Below are positions 1-11,293 of a DNA stretch of 59,733 nt, piece by piece. Origin of the DNA: Clostridium frigoris (lineage in GTDB: Bacteria; Bacillota; Clostridia; Clostridiales; Clostridiaceae). The first letter of the stretch is position 1. Every line of letters begins with the position of its first letter. Under the pieces are notes generated by a model. The model was not told the DNA's origin, ran no database searches, and saw only the letters and a list, made by a program, of their open reading frames with translations. Position numbers and translations under genes: made by a program. The stretch covers positions 1 to 59,733 of the forward strand of contig NZ_JAHLDV010000016.1 in NCBI RefSeq assembly GCF_018861865.1, written 5' to 3'.

Positions 1-142
1 TCTCTTTCAGAGCTGTAATCATCTCTTTCAGAGCTGTAATCATCTCTTTCAGAGCTGTAATCATCTCTTTCAGAGCTGTAATCATCTCTTTCAGAGCTGT
101 AATCATCTCTTTCAGAGCTGTAATCATCTCTTGCAGAGCTGT
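1..142. repeat. 21-bp tandem repeat array (hairpin repeat family)
   Basis: Six near-perfect 21-bp units followed by a seventh that decays at its end, and the array may continue outside the window. Each unit contains CTCT-TTC-AGAG, a 4-bp stem with a 3-nt loop, between ATCAT and CTGTAA. It lies directly 3' of the YerC-like gene. The same unit appears in reverse orientation at 36.1 kb and as diverged single copies elsewhere, so it belongs to a dispersed family. Confidence 0.95.
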
Positions 143-146
143 GTGC

Positions 147-452
147 CTATTCCTTTGAACTCAAGCGTTCTAATATAAGTTTATATCCATCGCTACCATA
201 ATTTAATGCTCTATTGATTCTACTAATCGTTGCAGTACTTGCACCTGTAGCACCTGCGATATCCATATATGTCTTTTTATCTGCAAGCATTTTTGCTACT
301 TGAAATCTTTGTTCAAATGCCTTTATTTCATTTATAGTGCATATATCCTCAAAAAATTTATAACATTCTTCCTTTGTTTTAAGGCTTAAAATACCTTCAA
401 AAAGAAAATTCATATCCTTACTTTCTAATTTTGAACTATATTCGCTCATCAT
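147..452 (-). CDS. yerC: YerC/YecD family TrpR-like DNA-binding protein
   Basis: A 101-residue protein resembling the YerC/YecD branch of the TrpR-like helix-turn-helix superfamily. Residues about 57-85 (DKKTYMDIAGATGASTAT and the following Ser-Arg-Ile-Asn-Arg) form the helix-turn-helix that would contact DNA; the length fits the family. A GAGGTGAAGG ribosome site precedes two consecutive ATG codons (452 and 449), so either may start translation. No tryptophan genes are adjacent, so the ligand and targets cannot be read from context. It is the last gene of the minus-strand series that begins with the glycolytic genes. Confidence 0.85.
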   Translation of the reverse strand: MMSEYSSKLESKDMNFLFEGILSLKTKEECYKFFEDICTINEIKAFEQRFQVAKMLADKKTYMDIAGATGASTATISRINRALNYGSDGYKLILERLSSKE

Positions 453-537
453 CCTTCACCTCTAATAATCATAGACTACATTACCTAATATTATCATTTA
501 TAACTTATATACTAAACTTTTTTTATTATAATAACTT

Positions 538-694
538 TCTAAATCATCTCCTGAGGAGCTGCAACAGCTTTGAAGAAGATGCATTAACCACTTCAGAAGG
601 AAATTTAAAATCCCACCGAAGTTTTTTATTTGTTATAATATGTAACTCTCACTTATAGAAGTTGGAGACTTTCCTTCTGGAATGTCGTTAAATC
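538..694. repeat. 157-bp decayed element with hairpin ends
   Basis: The stretch starts with a hairpin-repeat copy (AAATCAT, then CTCC-TGA-GGAG, then CTGCAA) and ends with CACTTATAGAAGTTGG (a second small hairpin), TTCCTTCTGG and ATGTCGTTAAAT. The same left and right ends occur 101 bp apart at 47415-47515, with related sequence (ATTAACnACTTCAGAA) between them. This fills most of the 333-bp gap between the YerC-like gene and secG. It has no ORF of its own; remnants of an IS200/IS605-like element or a miniature derivative are the best guess. Confidence 0.6.
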
Positions 695-701
695 ATAAAA
701 A

Positions 702-737
702 AATGCAGTTTATTAAAAAAATTCAAATAAACTGCTG
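702..737 (-). terminator. Terminator of secG
   Basis: GCAGTTTATT pairs with AATAAACTGC and is followed on the minus strand by ATTTTTTT, immediately downstream of secG. Confidence 0.85.
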
Positions 738-785
738 TAAAGTCTAAAATATTTATTAATGTGCCTGAACTATGAATTAATTGTA

Positions 786-1016
786 TTATTTTATTACATT
801 TAGAGCTGCTATACATGCAACAAAACAAAGTGCTGAAATTACTGTAACTCTCGCTAAGACTGATTCGGCTGTTTTGGTTTTGTTTTTCGCAAAAAAAGTT
901 TCCGAAGTTCCACCTATAAGACCACTTAATCCATCTGTTTTACTAGGTTGCATCATAACTGAAACAATTATAACAATTGATGTTACAATAAATAAAAATA
1001 TTATAAAACTACGCAT
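786..1016 (-). CDS. secG: Preprotein translocase subunit SecG
   Basis: A 76-residue membrane protein with two hydrophobic helices (about 3-22 and 52-73) joined by a Gly/Ser-rich loop (GLSGLIGGTSETFF), the classic SecG layout. SecG assists SecYE in moving proteins across the cytoplasmic membrane. The ATG is preceded by AGGGGGTG at good spacing. It follows eno on the same strand, but a strong terminator lies between, so it probably has its own promoter in the 1017-1200 gap. Confidence 0.93.
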   Translation of the reverse strand: MRSFIIFLFIVTSIVIIVSVMMQPSKTDGLSGLIGGTSETFFAKNKTKTAESVLARVTVISALCFVACIAALNVIK

Positions 1017-1200
1017 ATGTACACCCCCTATTCATCAAATACTTGGCTATTTTAACATACTCTAAGGTATCTTACAATGGAATGTAATTCATCTACTTAC
1101 TCTATTATCATTACAAAGTAACATGAAAATATGTTCTTATTATTATATTTTTTAGTTAATTGTAACACAATTCCATTTATAAATCCACCTTAGCCTTAAT

Positions 1201-1234
1201 AAAAAATAAGAGCATAGCCATAAAGACTATGCTC
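1201..1234 (-). terminator. Terminator of eno / glycolytic operon
   Basis: GAGCATAG and CTATGCTC form a stem followed by TTATTTTTT on the minus strand, just past the eno stop codon. Confidence 0.9.
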
Positions 1235-1249
1235 ATATTTTATTGCTAA

Positions 1250-2551
<1,302 letters not shown>

Positions 2552-2707
2552 TTACCTCCAAATTTTTTATCTATTTTATTATTACCTAAGTTAAGTCAAT
2601 ATAATCCTAAATTTCAATAGAATTTAATACCAAACTTAGATAATACAATAAACTGATTCAGTTTTCATATAAATTAAAGTTTAATGACATTCCAGCTCTT
2701 TTGTAGA

Positions 2708-4237
2708 TTATTTAATTAAAGATTTTCCTGTCATCTCGCTAGGTACATCGAGTCCCATAACTTGAAGCATTGTAGGAGCAATGTCTGCTAGTATTCCGTT
2801 TTCTCTTAATTCTTTACTATGATTTGACACATATGTGAATGGAACTAAGTTTGTAGTATGTGCAGTCATTGGCTTACCTGACGCGTAATCAATCATTTGT
2901 TCTGAGTTTCCATGATCTGCAGTTATAAATACGCTGCCATCTTTACCTAAAACTGACTCAACAACTTTTCCAAGACATTCATCAACTGTTTCTATAGCCT
3001 TTTTAGCAGCTTCGAAAACTCCTGTATGACCTACCATGTCTGGATTAGCATAATTTAATATTATCATATCATACTCATCAGTATCTAATCTTTTAAGTAA
3101 CTCTGTAGTAACCTCGCGGGCACTCATTTCTGGTTGCAAGTCATATGTTGCTACTTTTGGTGATGGAATTAACGCTCTATCCTCATTTACATTTGGAGCC
3201 TCAACACCACCATTAAAGAAAAATGTAATATGAGCATATTTTTCAGTTTCAGCTATTCTTAACTGTTTTTTACCCATTTTACTAACATATTCTCCAAGCG
3301 TATTAGTGTAACTTTCTGGTGTGTACGCAACATCAACATTTTCTATAGATAAATCATATTGAGTAGTACATACGTAATTAAGTTTCAATGTCTCTCTTTT
3401 AAAGCCATCAAATACCTTGTCATTAATTGCGCGAGTAAGTTCGCGAGCTCTGTCTGGTCTAAAATTAAAACATATTACAGTATCGTTGTCACTTATTGCA
3501 GCAACTGGTTTATTATTTTCCATTATAACAGTTGGAAGAACAAATTCATCTGTCTTGTTATCATGCATAGCTTTTTTAACTGCATCTAGGGCCGATGTAT
3601 CTGTCTCACCCTTAGATAACACCATAGCATTATATGCAAGTTCCACTCTTTCCCATCTCTTATCTCTATCCATAGCATAATATCTACCACTAATAGTAGC
3701 TATTTTACCAAGACCTATTTCATTCATATATTCTTCTATTTCTGCTATGTATTTAAGTGCTGAACCGGGTTGCACATCTCTACCGTCTAAGAAAGCATGA
3801 ACATAAACTTGTTTAGCACCTTTATCTTTTGCAAGCTTTATTAAAGCCTTCAAATGATCAATATGAGAGTGAACTCCTCCATCAGACAATAATCCTAGAA
3901 GATGAATTGAGGAATTCGTCTTTATAGCTTTATCTATTGCTTTGTTAAAAGCAACATTCTTAAAGAAGTCTCCTTCTTTGATTTCTTTTGTTATTTTTGT
4001 AAGTGCTTGATATATGATTCTACCTGCACCTATGTTTAAATGACCAACTTCTGAATTTCCCATTTGGCCCTCTGGTAATCCTACTTCTAAGCCACTTGCA
4101 GTTAATTTTGTACTCGGATATTTCTTCATTAATTTGTCATAATTTGGTTTTTTTGCTGCAGTTACTGCATTTCCCTCTACGGTACTTGATAAGCCAAATC
4201 CATCTAAAATCATTAACATTACTGGTTTTTTCGACAT
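2708..4237 (-). CDS. gpmI: 2,3-bisphosphoglycerate-independent phosphoglycerate mutase
   Basis: Converts 3-phosphoglycerate to 2-phosphoglycerate with a two-Mn2+ alkaline-phosphatase-type site. The N-terminal MLMILDGFG holds a metal-binding Asp; QMGNSEVGHLNIGAGR carries the phosphorylated Ser; GDVQP/RYYAMDRDKRW and FNFRPDRARELT belong to the phosphotransfer domain; ITADHGNSE and AHTTNLVPF close the metal site. The chosen ATG (509 residues) follows GGGGGGAAAAGAA; a GTG 15 bp upstream would overlap that ribosome site and is unlikely. This enzyme type is usual in spore formers. Confidence 0.97.
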   Translation of the reverse strand: MSKKPVMLMILDGFGLSSTVEGNAVTAAKKPNYDKLMKKYPSTKLTASGLEVGLPEGQMGNSEVGHLNIGAGRIIYQALTKITKEIKEGDFFKNVAFNKAIDKAIKTNSSIHLLGLLSDGGVHSHIDHLKALIKLAKDKGAKQVYVHAFLDGRDVQPGSALKYIAEIEEYMNEIGLGKIATISGRYYAMDRDKRWERVELAYNAMVLSKGETDTSALDAVKKAMHDNKTDEFVLPTVIMENNKPVAAISDNDTVICFNFRPDRARELTRAINDKVFDGFKRETLKLNYVCTTQYDLSIENVDVAYTPESYTNTLGEYVSKMGKKQLRIAETEKYAHITFFFNGGVEAPNVNEDRALIPSPKVATYDLQPEMSAREVTTELLKRLDTDEYDMIILNYANPDMVGHTGVFEAAKKAIETVDECLGKVVESVLGKDGSVFITADHGNSEQMIDYASGKPMTAHTTNLVPFTYVSNHSKELRENGILADIAPTMLQVMGLDVPSEMTGKSLIK

Positions 4238-4397
4238 TTCTTTTCCCCCCACTAATTGTTTCTAATAGCAATACACATTTCTATGTATTGCTATTTATTG
4301 TAATTATAATAACCAACCAATGTGGCTCTTTTATTAAATCATCTGAATCTACAAAAGTAGATAAATTCACTTTCGTAGTTTTGTCTAAAAGAATAGC

Positions 4398-5144
4398 TTA
4401 ATAGTTTACTATTCCGGCGAAGTCTTGTGCCTTAAGGCTAGCTCCTCCAATTAAACCACCATCAATATCTGATTTAGCCATTTGTTCTTTTATAGTTGCT
4501 GGTTTAACAGAACCACCATATTGAATTCTAACTTTTTCAGCTACTTCACTACCAAACATAGCTCCAACAGTTGCTCTTATAAATGCAATTGTCTCATTAG
4601 CTTGATCAGCAGTTGCAGTTTTACCTGTTCCTATAGCCCAAATTGGTTCATATGCAATAACCAATTTTTCTACTTGTTGTTTTATAAGTCCTTCTAAATC
4701 TAATTTTACTTGATTTGCTAAAACTTTTTCTGTGATATTTCCTTCTCTATCACTAAGAGTTTCTCCTACGCAAAGTATAGGAACGATACTATGGCTGTAA
4801 GCAGCTTTAAGCTTTTTGTTTACAGAAACATCTGTCTCATTGAAATATTGTCTTCTTTCACTATGTCCAATTATAACATAGTCAACACCCAAATCTTTTA
4901 ACATTCCTGGAGAAACTTCGCCTGTAAAAGCACCGCTTTCTTCATAAAACATATTTTGAGCTCCAACCTTTATATTTGTACCCTTAGTTGCTTTTATTAC
5001 TGCATCTAAACATAAAAATGTAGGGCAAACTACAACATCACATTTTGCATCTTTAACTAATGGTTTCATTTCCTCAATTAAAGTCACAGCTTCAGCTACA
5101 GTTTTATTCATCTTCCAATTTCCTGCAATTATACCTTTTCTCAT
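4398..5144 (-). CDS. tpiA: Triosephosphate isomerase
   Basis: A 248-residue TIM-barrel enzyme interconverting dihydroxyacetone phosphate and glyceraldehyde 3-phosphate. GNWKMNKT contains the catalytic Lys, [11 protein letters not shown] the catalytic His, [14 protein letters not shown] the catalytic Glu and the start of loop 6, and YGGSVKP plus GGLIGGASL bind phosphate. A strong AGGAGG precedes the ATG. It lies 76 bp after pgk, in the usual pgk-tpiA-gpmI order. Confidence 0.98.
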   Translation of the reverse strand: MRKGIIAGNWKMNKTVAEAVTLIEEMKPLVKDAKCDVVVCPTFLCLDAVIKATKGTNIKVGAQNMFYEESGAFTGEVSPGMLKDLGVDYVIIGHSERRQYFNETDVSVNKKLKAAYSHSIVPILCVGETLSDREGNITEKVLANQVKLDLEGLIKQQVEKLVIAYEPIWAIGTGKTATADQANETIAFIRATVGAMFGSEVAEKVRIQYGGSVKPATIKEQMAKSDIDGGLIGGASLKAQDFAGIVNY

Positions 5145-5220
5145 AAAAAAAACCTCCTATTATTCTTTGTAATCGGTAAAACTTATATATTTAAACTTTA
5201 AAGCATCATAGTTTATTTAA

Positions 5221-6417
5221 CTATTTATCTGTAAGAGCTTCAATTCCTGGTAATAATTTACCTTCTAAAAATTCAAGAGATGCTCCGCCGCCTGTAGATA
5301 TGTGAGTCATTTTATCTCCAAATCCTAATTGATTAACAGCAGCTGCACTATCTCCACCACCTATTACAGTAGTTCCATCAACTTTTGACATAGCCTCTGC
5401 TACAGCAATTGTTCCATTTGCAAAGTTTTTAAATTCAAATACGCCCATTGGGCCATTCCAAACAATAGTCTTAGCTGTTCTTATAGCACCTTTATACATT
5501 TCTGAGGTCTTAGGTCCAATATCAAGACCCATGTAACCATCTTTAATATTTTGATCCTGTGTAACTACTGGCTCTGCATCAGCTGAAAATTTATCTGCAA
5601 TTATATGATCAACTGGTATTAAGAATTTAATTCCTTTTTCTTCAGCCTTTTGCATCATATCTTTAGCATATGCTATTTTATCTTCCTCAACTAAAGAACT
5701 TCCTACAGAATAACCACCGGCTTTTAAGAATGTATATGCCATTCCTCCACCAATTATTAATGTATCTACCTTATCAAGTAAATTAGCAATAACAGCTATT
5801 TTATCAGAAACCTTAGCTCCACCGAGTATTGCAACGAATGGTCTAACAGGGGTATTTACTGCATCACCTAAGAATTTTAATTCCTTTTGAATTAAATATC
5901 CGCATACTGATGTTTTAACAAACTCAGTTACACCGACTGTAGAACAATGTGCTCTATGTGCTGTTCCAAATGCATCATTTACGAAAATATCTGCAAGTGA
6001 AGCTAATTCCTTAGAAAAGTTTTCTTTGTTTTTTGTTTCTTCTTTTCTATATCTTGTATTTTCTAGTAATATAACGTCTCCGTCTTTCATTTTAGATACA
6101 GCCAATTTCACATTATCACTAACAACATTTGGATCTGCTGCAAAAATCACTTCTTTTTTTAACATTTCGTTTAATTTTTTAGCTACTGGTGCTAAAGAAA
6201 GTTCAGGTTTTGCCTCACCGTTTGGTTTTCCAAGATGTGAACATAAAATTACTTTTGCTCCATTTTTAATTAAGTATTCAATTGTTGGCATTGCACCTAC
6301 TAATCTATTTACATCTGTAATTACCCCATCTTTTAATGGTACATTAAAATCACATCTCACTAAAACATTTTTACCTTTAACCTCAATATCTTCAATTGTT
6401 TTCTTATTAAATTTCAT
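5221..6417 (-). CDS. pgk: Phosphoglycerate kinase
   Basis: Makes ATP from 1,3-bisphosphoglycerate and ADP. The N-domain shows [13 protein letters not shown] and CSHLGKP plus [14 protein letters not shown]; the hinge and C-domain show [14 protein letters not shown] and [11 protein letters not shown]; the nucleotide site is WNGPMGVFE and GGGDSAAAV, ending in [16 protein letters not shown]. Two in-frame ATGs lie 6 bp apart; the second (398 residues) is better spaced from the AGGAG core, so I chose it, but 6423 is also possible. Confidence 0.97.
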   Translation of the reverse strand: MKFNKKTIEDIEVKGKNVLVRCDFNVPLKDGVITDVNRLVGAMPTIEYLIKNGAKVILCSHLGKPNGEAKPELSLAPVAKKLNEMLKKEVIFAADPNVVSDNVKLAVSKMKDGDVILLENTRYRKEETKNKENFSKELASLADIFVNDAFGTAHRAHCSTVGVTEFVKTSVCGYLIQKELKFLGDAVNTPVRPFVAILGGAKVSDKIAVIANLLDKVDTLIIGGGMAYTFLKAGGYSVGSSLVEEDKIAYAKDMMQKAEEKGIKFLIPVDHIIADKFSADAEPVVTQDQNIKDGYMGLDIGPKTSEMYKGAIRTAKTIVWNGPMGVFEFKNFANGTIAVAEAMSKVDGTTVIGGGDSAAAVNQLGFGDKMTHISTGGGASLEFLEGKLLPGIEALTDK

Positions 6418-6516
6418 ACTCATTCTCCTCTCTCCATGTTTATAATATAAACTTTTGTAACTTCTATCAATTGTAGTATGTTCTATGAAGCATACTCATA
6501 TACTAGAATAAGCAAT

Positions 6517-6558
6517 AAAAGGGCCTAGTTCCATAGACTACCTATAAAACTAGACCCT
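6517..6558 (-). terminator. Hairpin between gap and pgk (attenuator or processing site)
   Basis: On the minus strand AGGG(T)CTAGTT pairs with AACTAG(G)CCCT and is followed by TTTATT. It lies 40-80 bp after the gap stop codon inside the operon. A partial terminator or RNA-stabilising hairpin here would give more gap than pgk transcript. Confidence 0.6.
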
Positions 6559-6593
6559 AATACTATACTTATAGTTTTATAGTAAACTAAATT

Positions 6594-7661
<1,068 letters not shown>

Positions 7662-7682
7662 TTAATAAAATCATTATATAGT

Positions 7683-8717
7683 TTACTCTCTTTTTTCTAA
7701 AATATTTATAATCTTTTGTGCAGCCGCTTCATCAATTATCAAAACAGTACTGGAACGATTGATTTCAGTGGCAATAATTGCTCTAGCTTTATTTTTTCCA
7801 GCAGCTACTGCAATTAGAATCTTCGCGTTTTTAGCTTCTTCGGTTGCTACCATAATAGTAGGTGTAGAATAAATTATTTCTCCTAACTCATTATAATATT
7901 GACCAAACGCTTCACCTACTGCACCTAACTCTTCAAGTTTATTAATTTTCACCTCGGGTATTCCTCTTTTATTAGCCATTTCTTTCGCAATGCCTATGCC
8001 ATAAATAAGAATATCTGCACTTCTAATTTTATCAATTATATCTCTTATATTTTTTTCATTCAATATAGTTTCTAGTGCTGCATTGCTTAAATTATCAGGT
8101 ACATGTAGTAATTCGTAATTTCCACCAATTCTATCGGCAAGCCTAGCAACTAAAGTATTAGCTTGAATTTCTACATTTCTAGCCATACCACCTCTAGCCG
8201 GAAGCACCAATATATTGTTGTATTTATTATTTTTAGGAAAACTATCTACAACTTCTTTTACTGTTGATCCACCTGTTAATGCAATTATACTATTGTCATT
8301 CATGATATCCATAGCATAATTTGCTGCTGCCTTCCCTAGTTCTTTAAGAACACTTTTATCAATTTCTACATCTCCGGGAACAATTATAACTTGCTTAAGC
8401 TTCAAGTGTCTCTCAATGGATTTCTCAATTTTAGATAATCCCTTGATTTCATGAATAAATCCTTTTAATTGACGTAAAATTTCTTCTCCATCAGATGTTA
8501 TAAACATCCCCAGTGCATTAACTTCAATTAAGTTTTGAGACTTCAGAAAATTTATTTCATTTCTTACTATTCTCTCGCTTATGCACATATGATTTGATAA
8601 AATTCTACGTCCTATAGGTTGATTATAACATATCGTTCTTAATATATCATGCCGTTTCTCAAGAAGTTCTATTAATTCAGGCACTATCTTCTGTTCTAAT
8701 TTTAAAATATTCTCCAC
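7683..8717 (-). CDS. cggR: Central glycolytic genes regulator CggR (SorC/DeoR family)
   Basis: A 344-residue repressor. Residues about 1-75 form the winged helix typical of CggR (LLEKRHDILRTICYNQPIGRR followed by ISERIVRNEINFL); the rest is the SorC sugar-phosphate-binding domain (IALTGGSTVKEV, LPARGGMARNVEIQANTLVARLA, VGEAFGQYYN, VAAGKNKARAII). In Bacillus CggR, fructose-1,6-bisphosphate relieves repression of the gapA operon. It directly precedes gap and a matching operator lies upstream, so it is likely autoregulated and controls gap-pgk-tpiA-gpmI and perhaps eno. Confidence 0.95.
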   Translation of the reverse strand: MENILKLEQKIVPELIELLEKRHDILRTICYNQPIGRRILSNHMCISERIVRNEINFLKSQNLIEVNALGMFITSDGEEILRQLKGFIHEIKGLSKIEKSIERHLKLKQVIIVPGDVEIDKSVLKELGKAAANYAMDIMNDNSIIALTGGSTVKEVVDSFPKNNKYNNILVLPARGGMARNVEIQANTLVARLADRIGGNYELLHVPDNLSNAALETILNEKNIRDIIDKIRSADILIYGIGIAKEMANKRGIPEVKINKLEELGAVGEAFGQYYNELGEIIYSTPTIMVATEEAKNAKILIAVAAGKNKARAIIATEINRSSTVLIIDEAAAQKIINILEKRE

Positions 8718-8730
8718 TTGAACACCTTTC

Positions 8731-8779
8731 TGGACTGTTTAAGTCCCAGCATATATTTTCTGCTCCCACTTACATTATA
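8731..8779 (-). promoter_or_regulatory. cggR promoter -10 and CggR operator
   Basis: On the minus strand a TATAAT box (8774-8779) is followed by two half-sites exactly 20 bp apart: GGGAG-N6-ATAT and GGGAC-N6-AGTC. This matches the tandem GGGAC-N6-TGTC architecture of the Bacillus subtilis CggR operator, which also sits downstream of its promoter. The -35 (about TTTAAA) is weak. A 10-bp palindrome at 8783-8812 (GAAATACTAA/TTAGTATTTC) overlaps the -35 region and could be a second regulatory site. Confidence 0.75.
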
Positions 8780-8812
8780 GTTGAAATACTAACTTTTTTA
8801 AATTAGTATTTC

Positions 8813-8839
8813 TAAAAAACATGTTAACATTCTGTTAAC
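8813..8839 (-). terminator. Terminator of rpoN
   Basis: GTTAAC-AGAAT-GTTAAC followed by ATGTTTTTTA on the minus strand, 25 bp after the rpoN stop. The stem is only 6 bp, so it may be leaky. Confidence 0.55.
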
Positions 8840-8862
8840 GAAGTCATAAAATAAACTATTCT

Positions 8863-10239
8863 TTAAAATCTTTTGCGTTTACTTGAGCTTTTAATTTCAA
8901 GTTCTTCACGATATTTTGCTACCGTTCTTCTAGAAATATTTATTCCTTCAATGTTTAATCGATTACAAATATTTTGATCAGACATTGGTTTTTTTGTATC
9001 TTCACTGGCTACCATTTCCTTAATATTTTTTTTAATATTAAGTGTAGATATATCGTCGCCGCCTATACCTGAGGTTATTCCATTAGTAAAAAAATCTTTT
9101 ATTTTAACTACTTTACCATTATTTATACTTACATACTTTTCTCTAATTGCACGACTTATTGTAGATTCATGCATCTCTAAATTATTAGCGATTATTTTAA
9201 GTGTCATCGGTTTTAGAAATTCTTCACCGCTATCAAAATATTCCCTTTGAACCTCTAGTATTTCTTCTAAAACTCTATATACAGTGTTTTTCCTTTGTTC
9301 AATACTTTTTATAAGAAACATCGCGCTATTAAGCTTATCTTTTACATATTCTACAGCTTCTACATCTTTTTCATCTTTAATAATTTCTTTATACAAATTA
9401 TTTATATTTAATTTAGGAAGCACATCTTCATTCATAGAAATAAAATATTCATCATCAATTTTATTAATATATGCATCTGGAACAACATATTTAACAGTCT
9501 CACCAGTATAAAATCCTCTTGATGGTTTAGGTTCTAAATTTTTTATTATATCTCCATATTTTTGGACTTCACCTATGCTTATTTTTAATTCCCTAGCTAT
9601 CTCACTATATTTATTTTCTGCCAACAGCTCCAAGTAATCACTAATTATTTTGCAAATTTTTTCATCATCCATGCCTTGGTTATACAATTGTATTGTTAAA
9701 CATTCCCTTAAATTTCTAGCTCCTATACCTTCTGGATCTAAAGATTGAAATACTTTCAGGGCTTCTTCTGACTTTTTATTTGATACTCCAAGCTCTTTGC
9801 ATATATCTTGCAAGCTAACTGCTAAATAACCTTTAGCATCTAAACTTTCCGCCATGTACTTACATATATTTAAAACATCACTTTCCCCTGCAAGTTCACC
9901 TATTTGCTGCTTAATATAATCCTTAAGTGATTTTTCCTCTGCAATATAGTAAAAAGGAGAAACTTCATCACCATCGTTTTTTGCACTATAATTTTTTGTT
10001 TTATATACATCCTTATCAAGGTATTTAATTATCTGTTTATAGTCACTTACATCATAGTTATCACTCTTGCTATTTTGTATATTTTTTTCTTCCAGCACTG
10101 GATTCTCTTGCATTTCTTTATTAACATACTGACCAAGCTCTTGTGCTGACATTTGAAGAAGTTTAACAGACATTTGCATTTCTTGTGTCATTATTAATTT
10201 TTGTTCTTGGACCAAGTTTAAGCCAAAATTAATATTCAT
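8863..10239 (-). CDS. rpoN: RNA polymerase sigma-54 factor
   Basis: A 458-residue sigma-54. The N-terminal Gln/Leu-rich activator region I is clear (LVQEQKLIMTQEMQMSVKLLQMSAQEL), followed by an acidic linker, the core-binding domain (LDPEGIGARNLRECL), and the C-terminal DNA-binding region with a helix-turn-helix (IANNLEMHESTISRAI) and the RpoN box (ISRRTVAKYREEL). The ATG at 10239 is best spaced from GAGGTG. Sigma-54 needs an enhancer-binding ATPase, none of which is in this window. Its place upstream of cggR-gap is positional only, since terminator-like sequence and a promoter separate them. Confidence 0.96.
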   Translation of the reverse strand: MNINFGLNLVQEQKLIMTQEMQMSVKLLQMSAQELGQYVNKEMQENPVLEEKNIQNSKSDNYDVSDYKQIIKYLDKDVYKTKNYSAKNDGDEVSPFYYIAEEKSLKDYIKQQIGELAGESDVLNICKYMAESLDAKGYLAVSLQDICKELGVSNKKSEEALKVFQSLDPEGIGARNLRECLTIQLYNQGMDDEKICKIISDYLELLAENKYSEIARELKISIGEVQKYGDIIKNLEPKPSRGFYTGETVKYVVPDAYINKIDDEYFISMNEDVLPKLNINNLYKEIIKDEKDVEAVEYVKDKLNSAMFLIKSIEQRKNTVYRVLEEILEVQREYFDSGEEFLKPMTLKIIANNLEMHESTISRAIREKYVSINNGKVVKIKDFFTNGITSGIGGDDISTLNIKKNIKEMVASEDTKKPMSDQNICNRLNIEGINISRRTVAKYREELEIKSSSKRKRF

Positions 10240-10322
10240 TTTATCCATCACCTCATGTAAATCATCTTATAAATATTATAACATAGAGCGAATGAATTAT
10301 ACCTTAAGCTAGAACGAAAAAT

Positions 10323-10384
10323 AAAAAAATTCAGCATACTCCCTATTATCGTAATAAATAACAAGGTATATATGCTGAATTTTT
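10323..10384 (-). terminator. Terminator of the grdA-like gene
   Basis: ATTCAGCATA pairs with TATGCTGAAT across a 32-nt loop, followed by TTTTTTT on the minus strand. Confidence 0.85.
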
Positions 10385-10385
10385 A

Positions 10386-10865
10386 TTATTTTAAGCTAAA
10401 CTTGCAGAACTTATCTCTAAGAGATTTTACCTCAATTATTATTTCATCTATATCTAAAACCATTTCCATTATGCTACACTTCTCATCGTAAACCGACTTT
10501 ACGAAGGAATCTTTTATTTCAGGTTCAACTACGTGATATACCGCAAGTCCTAAAGCAATTCCAGCAAGTGGTCCAACAAATGTAGGATCTCCTGCTACTA
10601 TTGTCTCCGCTGTTACTTCTGAGGTCTCAGCTTCTGCTCCTCCAATAATCACAACTAAGTTTTGTGCACCGTGCTTAGCTGTAAGATCTTTTACTATTTG
10701 CTGAAGCTCGTTGTCCATTGCTCCTGCTAAGCTGCATGAAAAACATTTTGTTGTTGAAAACACAACTTCGGCATCAGCAGACTTTACGCAAGCTTCTATT
10801 GCAGGACCTGGTATTCCGTCTCTATCTCCAATAATAATAACTTTCCTTGCCTTAAGCATTTTCAT
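10386..10865 (-). CDS. grdA: GrdA-like protein (glycine/sarcosine/betaine reductase component A), Cys in place of Sec
   Basis: A 159-residue homologue of reductase protein A: KVIIIGDRDGIPGPAIEACV at the start, IIGGAEAE, AGDPTFVGPLAGIALGLAVYHVVEPEIKD and a MEMVLDIDEIIIE tail. In characterised GrdA the redox motif is CFVU with selenocysteine at position 44; here the motif is CFSC and residue 44 is an ordinary Cys encoded by TGC (10734-10736). Family GrdA carries a carboxymethyl-selenoether between GrdB and GrdC. No grdB, C, D or E is in the window, but thioredoxin and thioredoxin reductase lie just upstream on the same strand. The ATG at 10865 follows AGGAGAGG. Function could be a diverged redox carrier. 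Confidence 0.85.
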   Translation of the reverse strand: MKMLKARKVIIIGDRDGIPGPAIEACVKSADAEVVFSTTKCFSCSLAGAMDNELQQIVKDLTAKHGAQNLVVIIGGAEAETSEVTAETIVAGDPTFVGPLAGIALGLAVYHVVEPEIKDSFVKSVYDEKCSIMEMVLDIDEIIIEVKSLRDKFCKFSLK

Positions 10866-10939
10866 CTTCCTCTCCTGCATTTAACAAGTCAATAAATGCT
10901 TGTTTATCTCAATCTTTTAGCCTACATCAAACCATTAAA

Positions 10940-11269
10940 CTATAAGGTATCGTAGTATTGTTTTATAAAGTTTTCTATATCTTCTAACGACGAAATTTTA
11001 TCTGGCGTAATAGTTGACATTTTCTCTGCTTCACTATATATTACCATTGTAGGAAGTCCGAGAACGCCTTGTCCTATAGCTGTTCTTCTTGCCGTTGATA
11101 TATTTAAGCTCGCAAATTTTATTTTATCAGAATATTTTTTAGAGAGTTCATTCACTCCAGGCATAAACCTTAGACAAACTTTGCAGTTTTCACCCCAAAA
11201 ATCAACAAATACAGGCTTTTCTGATTTTAGTACTTCTTCTTCAAAATTATCTTTGGTAAGTTCTAACAT
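10940..11269 (-). CDS. trxA: Thioredoxin with CKVC active site (grd type)
   Basis: A 109-residue thioredoxin fold: PVFVDFWGENCKVCLRFMPG at the N-terminus, then VLGLPTMVIYSE with the cis-Pro loop. The active site is CKVC instead of the usual CGPC, a type of change seen in thioredoxins dedicated to glycine reductase. AGGAGGG precedes the ATG. It sits 24 bp after trxB and 75 bp before the GrdA-like gene, so the three probably form one electron-transfer unit: NADPH, TrxB, TrxA, GrdA. Confidence 0.9.
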   Translation of the reverse strand: MLELTKDNFEEEVLKSEKPVFVDFWGENCKVCLRFMPGVNELSKKYSDKIKFASLNISTARRTAIGQGVLGLPTMVIYSEAEKMSTITPDKISSLEDIENFIKQYYDTL

Positions 11270-11293
11270 TACTAATGCCCTCCTAAAATTTAA

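Noticed and set aside
1-142. CRISPR array
   Set aside because: The units are directly contiguous with no spacers, only 21 bp long, and no cas genes are in the window.
431-658. 75-codon ORF on the plus strand
   Set aside because: It covers the start of the YerC-like gene and the repeat element at 538-694; no ribosome site and no meaningful protein.
10734-10736. In-frame UGA selenocysteine codon in the grdA-like gene
   Set aside because: The codon at the Sec position is TGC (Cys), not TGA, and the frame runs through without interruption.
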